DNA from: Pyrrhosoma nymphula
Taxonomy: Eukaryota > Arthropoda > Insecta > Odonata > Coenagrionidae
Assembly: GCA_963573305.1 (NCBI GenBank)
Contig: OY754339.1
Coordinates: 88,319,838 to 88,383,837, forward strand
Length of the DNA: 64,000 nucleotides
Direction of reading: 5' to 3'
In this document: positions 10,904 to 25,900 of the stretch, in pieces
Numbering within the stretch: position 1 is the first letter of the stretch
How the letters are laid out: every line of letters starts with the position of its first letter
Translations under genes and position numbers: made by a program
Notes under the pieces: model-generated
Told to the model about the DNA's origin: nothing
Databases searched by the model: none
What the model saw: only the letters and a program-made list of their open reading frames with translations

Positions 10904-13900
10904 CTGAAATGTGAATGACATCACAATTTTAAACCCTATAATTAGAAAAATCAGCAAGAAATATATCACTTTCAATTAACGCCCAATATAATCAGTAGGA
11001 TTAGGTGATGCTCTGCTGTTGCTTCAAAGCCAATCAGTCAAAATATGAGCCACTAAAATTCCAAAAAGATTCAGCATATGACATTACCATTGTGGAACAT
11101 TTTTCAAAAACTGTAAAACTTGCCATGTTAAAGTAATTTTATAGTTTTGTGGCTCACAGTAACAGTTCAAAGATGATCAAAGACAGTTTTCAAGTTTTTT
11201 TTCCACATCTTATTAAAAAAAATCCAAAATCATAAAGTTTCATTAGCTTCTCAAGTAATAGGTAGACTCAATTTCTCAGGAAATTCACACTCACAAATAA
11301 CAATAGGTTTTCAAAATACAAAAAAGATACTTTAACCAATTGATGGGCATTACCCCATGGTTCAAAATACGGATGAAGCAAGGTTTCCATTGGTCCACCT
11401 TTGAAATGAAGTCTTGGTAGTGAAAAATTGGGCACACTTATCACTAGGAGGGTTCAAACCATTCACTAAGAACCATCTGAGTGATTAGGGATCCATATTC
11501 TCCACAGCTACTGGGACAAGAACCTCCATGATTTCACATCTGCCCACATTAAATTTTTCTTTTTTAATGCTGCTCAGAGCATGGTATGTGTATGAAATAG
11601 CCGATTAATATAATAACTAAATAAATAATTAATCTGGTGTTTATAATAAATACCAGATTATAGAAAAATTAATGCCAAATTAACATTAGACTTTGCGTGA
11701 GTTTACAGTGTATTGCCGGAAATGGTGACTTTCACATAACTAAGCTTGGAACCCGTACTAACTTTCAGAAAAAAATATTAGCATAAGATTTGATCGAATT
11801 TTGAAAAGTGTGAAATTATGTAACTTTAAGGCGAAGAGTCACACTTGATTTTTCCTATTGCTTTTTATCATTTGATTAATTTTCGTGAACCGCTGAAGAG
11901 CCTAAAGTAATGGGAAAGCAAAATGATATGGTGCCAAATACCGGCTATATTTATATGCCGATTTTGCACAATTTGCTATATTCATGGTATGAAACCCTGA
12001 CCTCACAAATGAAGAGAATTTCACTTAAAATTCATTTTTTCAACCGGAATTCGTACCTAGATCCATGAGGATTCCCACTAAGAATTGCAACAAATTTCAC
12101 TACCCAGGTACCCTTTCCACTGAGAATTTCATACAGGTTAAAATAAATGAGACAGATAAGAGCAACCTAATCCATGCAGTTCCTCAAGAAAATATCTGCT
12201 TTCTTTAAAGCACCACCGACAATTAATTGCTAAGGAGAAGGATGAACGGGTAACCATATGGATTAAAGTACTCGATACAAATTTGAGGGATCTGGGTCCA
12301 AATTTCAGTCCATAAAAATGGGTTCATTTTTTCAACTGGGGTCGGGATTTTTTCAACCGGAATGGGTGCATTAAGTCTTGCACATTAATGTGTAGGTCAT
12401 AGGAAGGTAACTCCACAAAAGTTACTGTCACACCTAGTCCTGAAGCACTTTGAAACAATGTACTGATTGTCACATTAGTCAGTTAAGCCATGATGCACAA
12501 GCAAAACATTTTAACTGGTATTACAAAGGAGTTAAATATGGATTAAAAAAAATACTGATGCACAAAAAATAAATACAGCCAGTGAGAAACAATGTAACCA
12601 GGTTCCCTCATTCAGTCAAGCGTCTCTAACAAGGTATAAACGGCACCTGCCATATTAGATGGCATATATGACTTTTTCCAAAACTTTTGCACAGATATCA
12701 GGCCCGGGTCTTATATGTGGAGGTAAGGTCTATTCCAGGCTTAAGTCTCTGATACTCACTGCTGTGGGAAAATTTTATCCCAGATGGCCAGTAATACCCA
12801 ACCATACTCAAAAATTATTTACTTAAAGATGTTGATATTGATATTATTATAACCAATTTATTGATGCATATTCTCGTGTACGACGCATCCCTGTGTAATA
12901 TGCACACCTTGATTTTGGGCAATAAATTTTGGGAAAAAATAATTATAAAAAATCGGCAATAAGTACTCAGCGTATATTCTTCATAGGAAAAGTAACAGCA
13001 TATTCTTAACACAATGGAAGTGTTCTACTGGTTTTTTCTCACAGAAAACCAGCAGAACAATAGATTAAAATAAAAAATTAATGACTTAGCATCAATGTTC
13101 TTTGTCATAATTATGGCCGAAATTAACAGGAAAGCAACATTATTGATTGTCTTGAAAATGCACCTGTGAAGGATAATATTAATATGGATTTAAATACAAG
13201 CAAAGAGAAACAAGAAAAGCAAAAGATTTAATACTAACTTTGAATTATCGCCATCACTACAATCCTCGCTAGCAAAACTCTTCATTCTCACCACTGTCAC
13301 AAACCTTACTATTTATGGAAGCTGCCTTAGATCTTCGATCATCAAAAATCTGCTAGGCTTTCTCACATAACTGTCCAGGAACACTGGAACCTTTCAACTG
13401 CTTCTCTCTGTTCCACAACAGCAGCAGTGTTTCCATTTAGGAAATTAATTCCCTTCATTCTTCCAGAGTGTTGGATCTATCAGACGCTTCCATTTCTCTC
13501 AGGCGCTCTTTCTGTATAATTATTGTTGATATAGTGGACTGGGAATAACTGTACTCTCGTGATTAACATGTTTGCAGATATTTACTTCCATTTACAGTGC
13601 TTTTAGAGTCAACGACTGAGAAAGAGGGAACATGCAGTAGCTGTAGAAACGCTACTCATCAACATGATATATATAATAATATGCTGATGAAACTCCGAGA
13701 GAGCATTTTTTTTTTATTCATTCAGAGGAGGTCCACTTCAATGCTTGGGCCCTCAGGTGAACTTTGTACAGCGGAGGTTTCATAATTATAGAGGTTTGTT
13801 AGCAGGAGTAATTTTACATGTACCATATATGCAACGGTCGCGGGACGGGGGCATGACTTCGTAATATGGAGGTTCATTGGAGAGAGGGTTTACTGCTCTA

Positions 13901-16900
13901 ATTGCTTATGGAGTAATTTTTACGACATTGCAAGACTGTGGGTGTTCCTGGATAACAGATTCTGAATTAGGTGTGCTCGACTATATTTCCTAATCTTGAT
14001 AAATACTAAGTCTACCAACCATGGCTTCCAGGAAAAAAATTACCATAAAGAAGTAAGGCTATCTTTACACAATGATAGGGTACTCACTTATCATAGATGA
14101 TACCATCCAATCCCAGCTCCTTCAAATGACGAATGGTAGCAGCATCATTGTTGTCATCCCCCCAACAGAAAATCACCAATCCAGCATCCCGAGCTAAACT
14201 GACTTGACTGGAATCCCTTAATATATCTTCCGTATGCACGTTAATACCCTAAAAATTGAGACAAATAGTTTTTGTTACAACTGATAATCTAAATTAATTC
14301 AAAATGCAGGCAATATAGAATAAGTGCTAACTGCAATAAAAATTAAAATAATATATGAATCACTCTGCATAAGTTTGCAAACATCTCCATAAAACATTTT
14401 TATAAATTCATTAACACCAAGAGGATTAATAACAACTCCACCATAGGAAGTTAAGAACAGCATCCTCATAAGAGCAAGCGTCAATGGCTTCTCTAATTGA
14501 GCACGTTCATTTACTACAGAAAGTGACTAGCATAAGGGTAATGTATGATGGGTAATTATATAATAATTAAATTATAACGTATCCAGTTTGGTAAAATGCA
14601 AAATCTTATGGCTATTCCAATGGTTTAGCAATTCAAGTTTATTCATTCTTCACATCAACTATGGCTTTTGTCATAAACACCCCATTGAACTATAAAAAAA
14701 TTAAACCAATATAGAGATACTGATAAGATTGTGTATATTCGAGTATAAGTCTAATTGTAAGTCTTATTCTCAGCAGAAAATATCAACTGAAATCTGTGAC
14801 TCGAGAATAAGTTGAAATATATAAAAAATGTGCTTAACAACCTGGACTTATCACTGAATCAAAAAATCACTAGAGGTGCACGTATAAATACTAAAAAAAA
14901 ACCATGATAAAGAATGAAAAAAATGAAGTCAAGCAGGCGATAGACACGATAAGACTTTTAGGTCTGTGAAGATCTTGTTGGAAAAGAGAATAATTGAAAT
15001 ACAGGAAAAGATTCAGAGAGATCTAAAATAGTTATTAAGAAATCTTCTAAATGCTATTTTGGTAAATAATCATCAACATGACGTGAGTGTTGATGAGTGT
15101 AGCTCAAGATGTAGCAAGGGTGGATAAGTAAGGGTGATGTATTTTTTATGTCTAAGTATACTGGCCTTATGTTATAAGCATAATGTCTTTATTTTATTTC
15201 CAGCAAAAAAACATTCAACTCTATCTGATAAACGTTATACCATCCCAATACCTTAGCATAAAAATAACTCTGTCATTTATTCCACTTTTCATGTCTTAAA
15301 TTCCCCTTTCAATCCACTCAATGAATGAGTACACCCTCCACTCTATTATCCAGTATCTTTGCATAGATGCAATACCCCATCAACCTGTCCACGTTGATGA
15401 AGTCAAGTCACTTCAGACCTGAAGATTCTTGGTGCAACAACGGTGCAACTGCAGTTGGATAAGATGATACGACGTGGAAGATATCCCAGAAACCCAACTG
15501 CTTCACTTGACAATTTTTATCTTCATAAATATACAAATTAATCTATCGTCCAACTAGCACACTAATGGGAACATGAAAAAATTCTAACTTAAGCCATTTT
15601 TAAATTTGATAGCACTGATTAAAAATGGGTTAACAATTTAAATCTTAAATCATTCCAAATTCACATAAATAATTAAAAAACTTAAAAACTTACCAAAATG
15701 CCAGCCGATACAGCATATCGTACAGCAATTGGAATGCTTTGAGTTCGAGGGTCATGGTACTCTGGATACTTAGAAGTCACACCTTGTGTTAAAAACAACA
15801 CTGGATACTTATTTTGCTTGAGACGAATCCTGTAAGTAAAGAGAGACAACAATGTTGAGGAAAACATGCTGTAGACTACGAAAAGCATCCTTTGCATCAA
15901 ACTCCACAGCAACTTTAATATCAATAGGTTTCTTGAATATTTAAACTATACAGGAAATAGGGGTAGGTAGATTAGATAAATTGATTAGGGTGATGATTTC
16001 AAATTACGAAAATGAGATCATTTATTCCTTGGTTGGTTAGTTCACCTTCATGTTAATTTTTTTGATTTAATTATCCCATTAAAATCTTCACCCTTACATA
16101 AATGTGGCCTTGATATCACCTTGAATAATTAGTATGCCTCAACCCCAATAACACTAAACAATAATTTCATTAAAAAACAAGTACATAAATGCAAAGAGCA
16201 ACCATTTGATTCAATTTCCATTCCTTTATATAACAGCATGCATGTTGCAAGGAAAGGCCAAGTAAATTCAAAGTATATGATCAGAGAATTATACAAATTT
16301 TTACCTGAAACTTAAGATATTTTTTCAATTTTTATGAGAGTTCACCCAATCAATTGATTATATTTTGGAATCATTTTAAAACAGGCACCTACAAACTGCA
16401 AAAGTCCCAGTTACTTTACTCCAGGCACATCTCAAAAGACAAGACTTTCACTAAGTGGCATTCTGTTTAATTTTTCTATGCCTTGAACTGAAAGTAACTA
16501 AGGTGAGTTTGGAACTAAATTCAATTCATCAAAACATGTATAATACTTATGATGACATTTTAAGAGGCACAACTTTCCTCTTTCACTGTGCAGAAGATAC
16601 TTGGGGAAAATTATGAAAATATTTCCCATTGTAGTTCATCTCTTTTTTACACCTAATCATGCCTAATACACTAAAATGCGGAAAGCATTATTGTTAGATT
16701 GAATATGAAATATTACAGAGTGGCCACTAGATTTCTATTTTAACAATCAAGAGTAACTTAGGTTTACAAGGAGAAGGGATGAGATGATGAACAAAAAAAA
16801 TTTCTACTTCATTTCAAGAAATTCCATGGCTTTTCCATTTTAGATGACGTTCCATAAAGTTTCCCGGTTGAGCAAAACCATGATTCCCTGAGTTCTCTAG

Positions 16901-19900
16901 AGCGTAGTATTTTCAAGTTCTCCCAGTTTTCAAGAAGGGATGGTGGCCACCTGGTATTAGATTGGCATATTTCCTGGCGTACAATTAGTTTATAAAGCCT
17001 ATAGTTTAGTTTCTGTGCTCACGCCTTAAGGCCTGGTTACACGGTACATGAGAATGTACAAGTTTCTGTACATTTGTGTGAATGGTTTCATGTACAGATT
17101 CTTGTACATTCTCATGGACAAGATCAATGAATAGGTGGCAACACGGTACATTTTTTCGAACAGATTTTCATACATTTTCTGATGCGCAATGTGTTTTCCT
17201 TTGTTTTCCCTCATTTTAAACCGTAGGCGCGTTATTTAAACCAATTTTTTTGCCATGGAAACGACACATTCAGTTGCCAATTGGCTTGTGTAAATGTGAA
17301 TGTGTCATTTGCGTCGTCTGCCGCCAGGTGTCTCTGTAATGAGGTCAACATTCATACAATCGTACATTTTGGTGTGGTTACACGGTGCATTTTCACATTC
17401 ATTCTGACATTCACATATTTTCTTGTACATTCTAATGTACCATATAACCAGGCCTTAATAGGCGAATGCTTTGAGACAGAAAGAACTCATGGGATTGGAA
17501 AAGGCAAAGAAAAGCATTGCTGCATAAGCAGCCTGCTTCTAAAAGGAGAGGCAAAGCCATAATTCAAATCAATCAACTGGTGGAAGCTCATTTCTTAAAC
17601 TATACCCAAAGCAGGAAAAAGCTACAAAAAACTGTTACCTACAGGATTTAAATGCAGGTACTCCACAAGGGAAGCCATTACTCTACTGACAGCTTCAATC
17701 TGATCTCCACGTAGAGATCTTTAATCGACTTGGAATTAGAAGAGAAATAAGTTTGCAAAGAAATCTCACATACCAATAGGTACGTGGCAATGCAAAATCA
17801 AAGCTAAATAAAGGCACAGACAAAAACCCACTAACTAGGGATTTATACAACCATAATAAAACATTTCACTTATCAAGCTTCCACAACTACTTGGCTAAAA
17901 GCATTATGTAGTCCAATGATCTATAAGATTTAAAGCCAAAATGTGATGGGCTACAGGAAAGGGGACCTTATCTTCCCAGACAAAATATATAAATGTAAAA
18001 CTTTAAACTCAATTTTCTCAAAACTATACTTTTCATACCATAATGTTCTAACTACTGTAAGTCGGACAATTTTTAAGATATTAAAACAATTCTTTTACCA
18101 TTTAATTCAGAATTTAATGTAGTTTCCATGGATACCAGAAGGTCAATATTGATATTTGGAAGATTAGGTCCCTTTTCCTGAGGCCCGTCACAAATAATGA
18201 CAGCAAAAGGTAGCAAGAAGCATTAAAAAGTATTTAACTTATTTAGGGTTTACTATCCACTCATAGTAGAGTATTCACCTTATTCTGAATGTGCATAAAA
18301 ATAAAATATAAGAGTTCAAGGTGAACCACATGCCAAACAATTACCTACTGAGTTCACATGTAATTCCTTATAATATTGCAAGCGAAGCATAAGAAAAATG
18401 CATGCTAGGCAAAACAATCATGGCAAGTGAAAGTTCAATTTAACCATTCAGACTTTTTTAACACAAAATGCATACACAACAGCATTTAATCAAAAAGGAT
18501 TTAATAAATACTAGTAATTTTTCACAGGCCACAACTAGTGGTTTTTATCGCTACAATCATTCCATTTATATCTATAATATTTCATCAAAGACCAACTAAT
18601 AAGCTAGTTACTATACAAGCTTAATTTCCTAAATTAATAAAAAATATTTCTTAAGTTTTTCTTTTCCCTAATTTTTTCCTATCCTATTTTTTCATTTATC
18701 ATGAGGCCTTGCATATTAACCCTTAGGCTATGGTAAACGTACATGTATGTGTGTACCGGCGACTGCGGGAAAAACATTCTTGTACGTTTGATCCTCTCTG
18801 TCTACCCCTCAGCCCTTTCATATTTTTATGATCCGAACTCTTTCTTTCCAGCGGTGGAAATTTGGGAATCCACGTTTTTACCCAAGCCACTCCCTTCCCA
18901 CACTCTTTAGGGATCGCATACCACCGCAATGAGGTACGACCCTTTCTTCCGATTGCTCGCTCAATGGGCTATGGTTGTCTCAAAAGTTAGTTGTCTTATG
19001 CTCGCGCCCGGCTCAATTATCAATGGATTTCTTTGGTGTTTGGTATCAAACTAAATAAAAAAATTGCTAGAAAAATATATTGTTATATTTGTTTTTAACA
19101 ATTACGCCAATAAACAAATTTTCAAAATGTGATCAAAGTCCCACTGATCCCTCAACAAGTTCTGGTGCCCACCCCCTGGGATCCTGAGAAAAGGGTTGGG
19201 AGGGGATTACATGAGTCATATAACTGCCCAGCCCCGGCCCGTGAGAAGGAGGGACAGGTTTCGACCGAATAGATATTTCCCGCACAGGGTGGACGACATG
19301 CGCTCTAGCTGCAGCAGCTTAAGGGTTAATAACCACATAATGAATTTCAAGCTCAAACCTCTTAGTAGGATTTGGTCAGTCATAATGGGAAAATTTAACT
19401 TTTAAGCAAAAAAAAAGAGTTAATTGTACAGACACCACTACATACTAAGAATACTGAGGCTTTAATTAATATCGATGTAAAAAAATCCAGTTTAATAATT
19501 GACACAAATCATTATGAAAAAATTTGATATGCAATGACAACTTTGCAGAAGTACCTTTTGAGATTTCTGCAAGTGGATTATTATGCAGCCAAATACAGAC
19601 ATATTTTACCCGAAGAGTAATGACGTTCAGGCTTTTCACATCATGAAAATGTCCATTGGTGACAGCAGTTTCTCCAGCCATATTGCTAATACTTCTGAGT
19701 TGAAAATGTCAGCAGGATTGCTGGACTAAATATATATACATAATACCTTATAAGAAAATGCACTCAGTGAATGTAGTACATAAAAATAAATACAGTTTAA
19801 AAAACACAGGCACATGAAGATAAATTGCAAGGAAGCACAAAAAAATCCAGCAACAAGAGATGAAATAGTGATCTGTTACCGTGGGGGGTGGGTCAGATTT

Positions 19901-22900
19901 AGCCCAGGTAATTCAAATGCCCTTGTCACCCATATGAATGCAATCTCACGAGTTCTCAATTCTATGATGGTAGCTGATTTGGTGAGGGCTTTTAGTATGG
20001 TAAGAGAAAAACACTTATAGAAAGTTTTGCGATGGGAAGTGGCATGTTTAGGGATGGGATCAAGGAAGGGGGACCCTCTCTTCATTCAAATGAATGGGGA
20101 CTGCCACTCCATCAAATGTCCACCCTTCCTTGACCCCACTCCTAAACATATCCCTTTCCATTGCAAAACTGTCAACAACTGTTTCTCTCTTCCAATACTA
20201 GAAGCCCTCACCAAATCAGCTACCAATATAGAATTGAGAACTCGTGACATTTCATTCATATGGGCGACGAGGGAATTTGAATTACCTGGGCTAAATCTGC
20301 CCCACTGACCAATAGCCACCCCCGCTTCCCACAATCCCATTCCCCTCTACTTTTCCACAAATCCTCCCCTCTTTTTCCATTTCCCCAGGGTAACAGATCA
20401 CTGGTTGTCTCTTGCTGCAGACATGACTGCCAGAATGTCCATATATTTTTTGTAACTGTCTTTTCCATTTATCTTCCTGTGTCTATGTTTTTAAAACTAT
20501 TTATTTTTTTGTGTAAAAGTGCCTTAAGAATTTATTTAAAATTTTTCCGAAAAACCCTAATTTTTGATGATTGTTCAATGTTAACTTCATTCAATTGCCT
20601 TTTGAGAGGATTAGATCAATTTATCTTTTGATAGGTATTAAGAATTCAAAAGATTGTGTTAACAATTCATGTCTTCATGCACTTGTATCTGGATCAAAAT
20701 ATTTGTTTGCATTATCAACCACTATTGCTACCCTCATCTTCTAAAAACTGCTAAGGGTGAAGAGTGTTACACAGGTGATAGAGGAAATAGGTTAGGAGCA
20801 GTTTTATATTCATGTCTTACATGCTAGGCTAAGATTCAGATCACATGAGTTTCAAGTTGACACACTCAATAGTTTTTAGCTCCAAACTACATCTCCAGAA
20901 CTGACAGAAGCGACAAAATAAGAGAAATACATTGTTGAGCAGAAAGGAACTAAAGTTCCTTCTTCCCATGCACCGTTAAAGACTACAACAAAAGCAAAGC
21001 CTGCTACTAATTCACCAAAACATCTCACTTTTCATCCTTTCCCTCTCCAATTCCCTTACCCCCTTCCCTCCCTTCTTCATTGCCGCTCTCCTAACACATA
21101 CCCTGCCATATCCCTTTGAATTGGCTAGTGCGGCAGTATATAGGCGTAGATGTATCAAGGCAGCATACTACAAAATAAATGTCAAATCAAGAGTCCATTG
21201 TACATAATATGGTGAAATAATCAGTAATATTCACTCCACTCCCGAGGACGTCACCATGGATATGGATAAGTGCTGAGCCCACAATGCATTCCACAAGCAA
21301 CAATTCTCAATAACTTACCTCAGCAGAAAGTGTCTTTTTCAGAGAGATAAAGAAATTACGCAAAAGATTGCATATTTTCAATGATAAAGCCTCAGCATTG
21401 AATGCAAGCATTAAATATTTATAATTTACTAAAATATTGACTAACCTGTCCATCTTAATTTCAAACAACAATGGGCAACACATAAAACAAAGTTATTTCA
21501 ATGCATAACATCCTTATTTCATAATTAGAAAGAAGTGCTTTGGGCAAAAATTCAATGTGACAAGAGATGTAAAGACTGAATGGTTATTAGATAAAGTTTT
21601 GGTCCTAGAGAAATCCGATAAAAATGCCTTGAGCTATCTGACAATAAATGTTCTCATGCAGATAGACAATAACTGCTACAAGTCAATGAAGCATATGCAA
21701 ATGCCACTACTGTACAACTTACCAATGAAAGTCCCTATGATGGTAAACAAATCTTTTTGTGTTAATAGATAGGAATGACTAAAATAGAGGTCTGAAGTAG
21801 GAAGCATAGATTGCTCGGAAAAACTTCATTTCTCATCCTAGTATCCACAACAAACACAATTCTATGCTATGTATTCCTAAACAGAGAAAATCTCAAGTTC
21901 TAACCACTCCTACCACTATCAATGACATGGCGATTGGTAGGAATAATGGAAATAATAAAACTGAAAAATTAAGGACTCAAACACTATAAACAGATAAATG
22001 CTTACACAATTCATAAAACTCTTTTTCTATCAGCAAAGTCCAACAGGCATCAACTACAGTAGAGCCGGCAAGAGTTGTCCGATGGCAGCGAGAAAGAGAA
22101 AGTTGGGAGTGGTGGAAAACCCTGACGTGCAGCCAATCGCTGTCCCCCAAATGCACCCCACACCCTCTCCTTGTCATACAACGTTGTCACATGCATATGA
22201 ACCACCAAAACAACCCTTTTCATTCATATCTCTTAGAGTTCTCTTGCATGCGTTCAATCAGCTGCACTGATGTTTTGAAACTTTCTGGTACCATTTCCTA
22301 CGTTTTCAGTAAAACTTCAGGGTGCTTTCAACGGGAGTACTTGACTGAAGTGCCTACAGAAAGCTTCTGAGAATGTTTAGTGCTGTTCTGCTGCTGTTTC
22401 TTTGTTTATCGAAGTATTTTTCTCTGTTCACTTTGTCCATTAGGATGAGTGGGAAGACCATGGTCACAGCGTGACATTGCGTTCACTAACTCCTGAATTG
22501 ATCGTATCTACGAATATTTTAAGAAGGAAAAGCTCCACGGCAGTCCCCTAATTCCATTGACGAGGGCGATGGAAAGAACTGCTGAGGCTTGTGGAATTAG
22601 TTCTAAATCAGTATAAATATTGCAATTTGAGGATTGATCGGACTAGAAAAGATTCCTGTGTGAAGCATGTGGAAAATAATAGGCACAAGCAAAGCAGTGG
22701 GGCAAAGCAGGTTTTGGGTCTAGAGGGGGCAGAAAATGTTTAGGGGGGTTGGAAAATTTTTAGGGGGAGCAGACTCATAAATTAACCAGTTTACTAACCC
22801 ATACAAATATAGGTGATGAAATAGGCGGATGGGTTTATTCAATATATGACAATTGACAACGTATTATACACATTAATTTATACGTATTTGGGACTAAAGA

Positions 22901-25900
22901 ATGGAAAAATACACAAATTAAGGGGCGCTAGAACACGGGGCAGGGGGGCCGTCGCCCCCCTTCTGGCTACGCTACTTAAGCGAAGTAAAGAAAATTCCAT
23001 AAAAGATTGTAGTATGTTGAAGAAAATATCTTTAACCAAGGTGGTAGAAACTGGGAGGAAGATACAGTTAGAGAAGCAGCACTTCAATTTGGAATTTGCA
23101 GAAGCTCTCATGAAAGCAAATATTCCCCTGGAAAAAACAGACGACCAAAGATTTAGAAGATGGCTTAAAAAATATGTTCCAGGTATGGATGCTGGCAGCT
23201 TCCAAATCAATTTCATAAAGTGACTAACTTAAGACTTAAAATCTGCACATTTAATCCAGGATCTGGAGATCTTCCATGTGCCAAGACATTAAGGCAAGCA
23301 TATGTTCCGCAGATTGCAGACAAGAATAAGGAAGAGATAAAAGCAGCAGTGAAAGACAAATCAGTGGCAATACTAAGTGATGAAGCAACTGATCGAAAAG
23401 GTCGTTGCATTTTTATGGTCCTCCTCCGGGTTCTTTCCTGTGCAGAAGAGCTAGTGATATATGTTAGGGGGGTGAAAGAACTTGAAAATGCAACAGGTGC
23501 AGAGTGTTCACAAGCCATTGTAGCAATAATGAATAAGTTTGAGATTCAATATTAAAACGTGGTTAGTGTTGTCACAGACTCAGCAAGGTGCATGTGTAAA
23601 TTCCTTAAAAATTTCTTTTTGTGAAAAATGGTGCATGTACAATGTTGAGCACACAAGTTAAATATTGTTGCAAGTAATTGGCCTGCTGAGTTGCTTGAAT
23701 TGAGCAAATGTGCACAAAATGGTTTAAAGCAGCATTTTTAAACACCAGAAAACGTAAGCACCGCTCTGTATAATTTTTCAATACAAAATACCCAAGTGGT
23801 GAAAAGAAGCCATTAATGTACCCTTTACCAGTCATGACTAGGTGGAATTCTTGGTTTCAGTCAATACAGTATGTGTGTGAGTATATAGAGGATTTGGTGG
23901 AATATCTTAAAGGAATTGAAGAAGGAGGAAGTGCAGCCGAGTACTTTAAAAAAATGCCAGCTGATGAGATCACTGCCATCAAATGTTCAGCTGATTTCTT
24001 GTTTGAACATGGTCAACTTTTAATCGACACAATAGTGGCATTAGAGGGTGGCTTCGGTGATGCAACAAACATAGAAATGGCAAAATTCAAATAGGTCACA
24101 AACCGATCTTCCCTAATCCAAGCATTTAAAGTATTGGGTGCAAAATGCCATTCCAAATTAGTTCGATTAATTTCAGAAGATGAGTGGAAGGTGTTTTTTA
24201 TTAGTATGGGTAGATTATTTAACCAGTGGCACATCACTAGCAACACAGTTGACTCAAGCCTTCACTCAATTGTCAAGGAAGTTCCCTTTCTCAGCATTGT
24301 TCCTATGCAAAGTTTTCTTGAAGGTTATATTGCCTTGCAGGCAGTAATATCTATGTTTCAGAAAGGAGGGTATGATGTTAATATTTTGAAGACTCTTTTG
24401 AGCATGAAAGAAGGGCATCTAAGTTTTGTGGAGCAGAGTGTTCTGGTCTCTGCTTGCTTCACTCTGGATTCTCTCTGGAAAGCACTCTGGATTTCTCCCT
24501 CAAATGTGGACAGTGAAAGGGCATTTTCTTCTCATGGAAATACAGTGGAACCAGGTTAGGACGTTCCTCCTTAGCACATTTTCCTCCTTATCACGTTCAT
24601 TTATCACGGTCCCGTAATCATAGGGACAAAATACAGGTAAAATTATTTGGTTACTACGTTCTAAATACTGGTGCTTCCCTGGTTAGTATGTTCAATAACT
24701 TGCCGTTAAGCAACCCAATTACCATTTTTCTAGGATTATTTAGTCATACAAACAACCAAAACTCCTGAGTTAATATACTAAATAAAAACCTTAGCATTTG
24801 CATGTTTATCCTTAGGCATTCCTTTTTTTGCAGCGTGACATAAAACAATACGCGGCAGATTAGAGGGAGTGTAGTTCTTGAGCGGGCAGTCGTTCATATT
24901 GCACGTTTTGTGATCGTAAGGACAGTTAAAATGGAAAGCAAACGAGTTGTGAAGCAGATTAAAACTGCAGAAAAAATTAAAATTCTGGAAGAAGTAGACA
25001 GAAATACACGCATCAAGCGAGTAGAATTGGCGTGAAGGTTAAATATTCCTGCATCCACTTTAAACACGATTGTCAGTAATCGCGATAAAATCTGAAGTGG
25101 TCATTGTGACAAAAAGTGAAAGCGTATTTGTGAAGGGAAATATCCAGAATTAGAATCAATTCTCTTTAAATGGTGCAAACAAGCATGAAGTAAAAAAGGG
25201 GATTGAAAATTTCCATGCCTCCAATGGTTGGATCGATGGATTCAAAAACAGACATGGATTAGTTTATAGGTGTGTGCATGGTGAGGCAGCCAGTGTTTAC
25301 CTTGATGTGGTTGAAACTTGGAAGAAAACGACCCTAACTAAGCTGCTTGAAGGGTACAGCTGCGATGGTATTTACAATGCCGATGAGACTGGTTTATTTT
25401 ATAACTTATTACCAGATCGAACATATGCATTTAAAGGGGAAAAATGTCATGGAGGGAAATTAAGGAAGGAGAGACTAACAGTTCTGTTGTGCTGCAACAA
25501 GAGTGGAACTGACAAGCTAATGCCGCTTGTGATAGGGAAATCCCGAGTGTGATAGGCAAAACACCCGAGGTGTTTCAAGAACATTAAAACCTTTCCCTGT
25601 CAATACACAGCCAACCCTGCAGCATGGATGACATCGTCAATTTATGAAACCTTTCTGCGTGGGTTAGATGGCAAACTGGGAGGAAATAACAGAAACATTT
25701 TACTTTTTGTAGATCACTGTGCTGCTCATCCTGTCGATACAAGCTACCTTAGAAACATCCGGGTTGAATTCTTCCAAGCAAACACAACAAGTCACCTTCA
25801 GCCCCTTGACCAAGGCAACATCCGATGTTTCAAGCACAAATATAGAAGACTGCTGGTACAAAAGAGGCTGGCCACCTTACAAACAGCTGAGCGGAAGATA

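Noticed and set aside
17639..17721. Minus-strand open segment flanked by AG and GT (codes GDQIEAVSRVMASLV...), a possible extra GPCPD1 exon
   Set aside because: The flanking GPCPD1 exons (33533-33663 and 15694-15829) already join in phase through a conserved Met codon, and the segment matches nothing in the family.
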